Assembly (NCBI GenBank): GCA_020002185.1
Contig: CM034542.1
Span: 57,690,273 to 57,754,272, forward strand
Reading direction: 5' to 3'
DNA length: 64,000 nucleotides
Source: Paraescarpia echinospica
Taxonomy: Eukaryota > Annelida > Polychaeta > Sabellida > Siboglinidae
Both the position numbers and the translations under genes were made by a program. The notes beneath the pieces are model-generated. The model saw only the letters and a list, made by a program, of their open reading frames with translations, did not search any database and was not told where the DNA came from. Of the stretch, positions 60,512 through 64,000 are shown piece by piece; position 1 is the stretch's first letter, and the number at the start of each line of letters is the position of its first letter.

Positions 60512-61393
60512 CTAGCGACGACCGCGCACATCTGATCTATTGTCGCGCTCCCGACGTGTCCCTCGATTTATTGGGTTTCGACCACGACTGTTTCCTTGTT
60601 CATTGTACCTGGTGGTTGATGGGGAATTGTGAGCGCGGTTGTTGGCGTTACGAGATCCGGCGTCACATCTCGTGATTCTGGAGCCGCGTAGTTCCAGGTT
60701 GTTGTTGTCAAGAGCTTTCACGAAGATTCTGAAGTTCGATTCGATTACACGTTGCTCTTTTGGCTTGTCGTGGACTATTATGATGTCACGATATTTCGCA
60801 CTTTGTCGTAAGTCTTTTTTTGTTTTCATTACTTTCGCTTTGTCATTAGCGGTTTTAAACGTCGTTATTACGACGCCAGGGTAGCCGTTTCTGCTGGATA
60901 TTTTGCGTACAGCTTTTTCACATTTTACATTTGTGAGCTTGAGCCCGTCTCTCAGTATTTGGTTGATTTTTTCCACTACGTTTTCGTTCTCCGATTCGGG
61001 TAGGTTAAGAACGACACTGTTTAGAGAGCGACCGTCGTGTGCACCCACTACGTCTGCGTACGAGGGCACCCTGTTCTCCAAAGCTGTAAGACGGCCCTCC
61101 ATGTTCTCGTCCGTATCTACACAGGTATATCTTTGTTCGAGATTTAGTATCCTTTCTTCTAGAGCTGCTGTTCGTGTGTTAATGTCGTCACGGAATGCTT
61201 TCATCTGATCTTCGATCATATCCGCAATTTGTTTAGATAGTGTTTTCTCGAAAGTTGAGAATCTATTTTCAATGATGTCCCCAAATGACTTGATGTCAGC
61301 AGCGATAGATGCGAGGCTTGGTTCATTGTTCGTTGTGTTGTTAGTCGCCCCGCTCGCTCTGGTCATTGGCTTGTTGGTTGTAACACTCGCCAT
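60512..61393 (-). CDS. LINE B ORF1 protein (copy 2, intact)
   Basis: 293 residues from MASVTTNKPMTRASGATNNT; the upstream frame is also open for 25 codons, but this Met begins the recognisable protein. A coiled coil lies at about residues 30-100 and an RRM-like region at about 120-235 (LNSVVLNLPESENENVVEKI, GYPGVVITTFKTANDKAKVM). The basic Asn/Arg-rich tail ends RRERDNRSDVRGRR. It probably binds the element RNA. The stop TAG (60512-60514) is directly followed, in the same frame, by ORF2. Confidence 0.82.
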   Translation of the reverse strand: MASVTTNKPMTRASGATNNTTNNEPSLASIAADIKSFGDIIENRFSTFEKTLSKQIADMIEDQMKAFRDDINTRTAALEERILNLEQRYTCVDTDENMEGRLTALENRVPSYADVVGAHDGRSLNSVVLNLPESENENVVEKINQILRDGLKLTNVKCEKAVRKISSRNGYPGVVITTFKTANDKAKVMKTKKDLRQSAKYRDIIIVHDKPKEQRVIESNFRIFVKALDNNNLELRGSRITRCDAGSRNANNRAHNSPSTTRYNEQGNSRGRNPINRGTRRERDNRSDVRGRR

Positions 61394-61704
61394 GACGCAA
61401 TAGTGTACCTTGTGGGTATCACGGTGAACGGGCCACACGCAACACGGGTATGCTACAGGTAGCCACAAATGTAGGTTGTTGTTGTAGTTTTCAACTAGTG
61501 GTGAGACACCTGTTGGTCATTAAAGTCACTCACACAGGTTCATCACACGTACAATTCATCTTCCCGGCGAAATCCAGAAGTGGTGTACAAACATATATTA
61601 CAAAACGTGCCGATTGAAAATAAAATAAAATTGGTATAAACAGACGACTGATCATAGGCAGTGTAAACGTACGTCGAGTATGTATCTCATGTTCATTCGT
61701 ATAT

Positions 61705-64000
61705 AGTATCTGTATGGCAATGCCTGGTTGTCCTCCATTCCCCATGATCACTTCTATTTCTGTCCATACAGCTGCTGTGTGGCAATGCCTGGTTGTCCTC
61801 CATTCCCCATGATCCCTTCTATTTCTGTCCATACAGCTGCTGTATGGCAATGCCTGGTTGTCCTCCATTCCCCATGATCCCTTCTATTTCTGTCCATACA
61901 GCTGCTGTGTGGCAATGTCCGGTTGTCCTCCATTCCCTTGATCCCTTCTAGTTCTGTCCATACAGCTGCTGTATGGCAATGCCTGGTTGTCCTCCATTTC
62001 CTTTGATCCCTTCTATTTCTGTCCATACTGCTGTTTTATGACAATGCCTGGTTGTCCTCCATTTCCCTTGATCCCTTCTATTTCTGTCCATACAGCTGCT
62101 GTATGGCAATGCCCGGTTGTCCTACATTCCCCTTGATCCCTTCTATTTCTGTCCATACAGTTGCTGTATGGCAATGCCCTGTTGTCCTCCATTCCCCTTG
62201 ATCCCTTCTATTTCTGTCCATACAGCTGCTGTATGGCAATGTCCGGTTGTCCTCCATTCCCTTGATCCCTTCTATTTCTGTCCATACAGCTACTGTAAGG
62301 CAATGCATGGTTGTCTTCCATTCCCCTTGATCCCTTCTATTTCTGTCCATACAGCTGCTGTATGGCAATGCTTGGTTGTCCTCCATTCCCTTGATCCCTT
62401 CTGTTTTTGTTCATACAGCTGCTGTATGGCACTGCCCGGTTGTCCTCCATTCCCCTTGATCCCTTCTATTTCTGTCCCTACAGCTGCTGTATGGCAATGC
62501 CTGGTTGTCCTCCATTCCCCTTGATCCCTTCTATTTCTGTCCATACAGCTGCTGTATGGCAATGCCTGGTTGTCCTCCATTTCCCTTGATCCCTTCTATT
62601 TCTGTCCATACATCTGCTGTATGGCAATGCCTGGTTGTCTTCTATTCCCCTTGATCCCTTCTATTTCTGTCCATACAGCTGCTGTATGACAATGCCTGGT
62701 TGTCCTCCATTCCCCAAGATCCCTTCTATTTCTGTCCATACAGCTGCTGTATGGCAATGCCTGGTTGTCCTCCATTTCCCTTGATCCCTTCTATTTCTGT
62801 CCATACAGCTGTTGTATGACAATGCCTGGTTGTCCTCCATTTCCATTGATCCCTTCTATTTCTGTCCATACAGCTGCTGTATGGCAATGCCCGGTTGTCC
62901 TCCATTCCCCTTGATCCCTTCTATTTCTGTCCATACAGCTGCTATATGGCAATGTCCGGTTGTCCTCCATTCCCTTGATCCCTTCTATTTCTGTCCATAC
63001 AGCTACTGTAAGGCAATACCTGGTTGTCCTCCATTCCCCTTGATCCTTTCTATTTCTGTCCATACAGCTGCTGTATGGCAATGCCTGGTTGTCCTCCATT
63101 CCTTTGATCCCTTCTATTTTCGTTCATACAGCTACTGTAAGGCATTGCCTCGTTGTCCTCCATTCCCCTTGATCCCTTCTAGTTCTGTCCATGCAGCTGC
63201 TGTATGGCAATGCCTGGTTGTCCTCCATTTCCCTTGATCCCTTCTATTTCAGTCCATACAGCTGCTGTATGGCAAAGCCCGGTTGTCCTCCATTCCCCTT
63301 GATCCCTTCTATTTCTGTCCATACAGCTGTTGTATGACAATGCCTGGTTGTCCTCCATTTCCCTTGATCCCTTCTATTTCTGTCCATACAGCTGCTGTAT
63401 GGCAATGCCCGGTTGTCCTCCATTCCCCTTGATCCCTTCTATTTCTGTCCATACAGCTGCTGTATGGCAATGTCCGGTTGTCCTCCATTCCCTTGATCCC
63501 TTCTATTTTTGTTCATACAGCTGCTGTATGGCAATGCCCGGTTGTCCTCCATTCCCTTGATCCCTTCTATTTCTGTCCTACAGCTGCTGTATGGCAATGC
63601 CTTTGTCCTCCATTTCCCTTGTCCCTATACAGCTGCTGTATGGCAATGCCTGGTTGTCCTCCATTCCCCATAGATCCCTTCTCCAGTTCTGTCCATACAG
63701 CTGCTGTATGGCAATGCCTGGTTGTCCTCCATTTCCCTTGATCCCTTCTGTTTCTGTCCATACAGCTGCTGTATGGCAATGCCCGGTTGTCCTCCATTCC
63801 CCTTGATCCCTTCTAATTCTGTCCATACAGCTGTTGTATGACAATGCCTGATTGTCCTCCATTTCCATTGATCCCTTCTATTTCTGTCCATACAGCTGCT
63901 GTATGGCAATGCCCGGTTGTCCTCCATTCCCCTTGATCCCTTCTATTTCTGTCCATACAGCTGCTGTATGGCAATGCCCGGTTGTCCTCCATTCCCTTGA
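61705..64000. repeat. 65-bp minisatellite (array 3, runs off right edge)
   Basis: At least 35 units of the same 65-base family on the 5' side of LINE B. More variable than the other arrays, with shortened units near 63575-63680. Each unit keeps the CATACAGCTGCTGTATG palindrome or a close variant. Confidence 0.95.

Larger units (their letters stand above)
46282..61678. repeat. large duplicated block, copy 2
   Basis: Starts at the first base after the gap and follows 24623-40082 to the 5' end of LINE B. It diverges just after CGTACGTCGAGT: copy 1 continues to the 29-bp satellite, copy 2 to the 65-bp satellite. Small indels distinguish it, for example at 47526, 49570, 51490, 58107 and 61520. 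Confidence 0.95.
56781..61709 (-). mobile_element. LINE B (copy 2), inserted in the 65-bp satellite
   Basis: About 4.9 kb. The 65-bp satellite stops at CAGCTGCTGTA on the 3' side and resumes at CTGTATGGCAATGCC on the 5' side. CTGTA is present on both sides as a likely short target-site duplication. This copy shows both element ends against satellite DNA. Confidence 0.85.

Noticed and set aside
61530..63927. Both-strand frames in the 65-bp arrays (MEDNQALPYSSCMDRNRRD, MSSIPLDPFYFCPYSCC)
   Set aside because: Period of 65 bases cycling through three frames; no protein family recognised and no codon-level constraint visible.

Overview
This is a eukaryotic, animal nuclear window. Genes are split by GT-AG introns, two genes for motile cilia are present, and most of the rest is non-LTR retrotransposons, a Tc1 DNA transposon and at least five minisatellite families. 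The ciliary gene set and the LINE types suggest a marine invertebrate. The main LINE resembles families I associate with molluscs, but the species cannot be fixed from the sequence. One run of exactly 1000 N (45282-46281) is a scaffold gap.

Left part (1-25769): two genes lie head to head. On the minus strand, ten exons (2052-15590) encode the first ~576 residues of a large ASH/MSP-domain axonemal protein, best matched to CFAP47; the gene runs off the left edge. On the plus strand, DNAJB13 (16115-25769), a radial-spoke type II Hsp40, is nearly complete in seven exons with reading phases that join. The ~520 bp between the two start codons holds an RFX X-box-like site, a second half-site and two opposed CCAAT boxes, which fits a shared ciliary promoter. 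Introns carry a 44-bp array inside an inverted repeat (CFAP47), a 41-bp array and a 19-bp array (DNAJB13), tRNA-type SINEs and LINE remnants. The 19-bp array is built from the last 19 coding bases and splice donor of a DNAJB13 exon.

Middle part (25770-45281): MITE-like elements are followed by a nest of transposons. A minus-strand LINE (here LINE A) is split by a plus-strand CR1/L2-type LINE, which itself holds an intact Tc1/mariner element. A 65-bp minisatellite grows directly out of LINE A coding sequence. A second minus-strand LINE (LINE B; ORF1 plus ORF2 with endonuclease and reverse transcriptase) sits within that satellite. It is followed by about 5.2 kb of a 29-bp minisatellite that runs into the gap.

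Right part (46282-64000): after the gap the block 24623-40082 is repeated almost base for base (46282-61678), including a second copy of the last DNAJB13 exon, the whole transposon nest and LINE B. It then continues into more of the 65-bp satellite up to the window end. This is either a recent ~15 kb segmental duplication or two haplotypes placed in tandem by the assembler; its start at the gap makes the second reading plausible.
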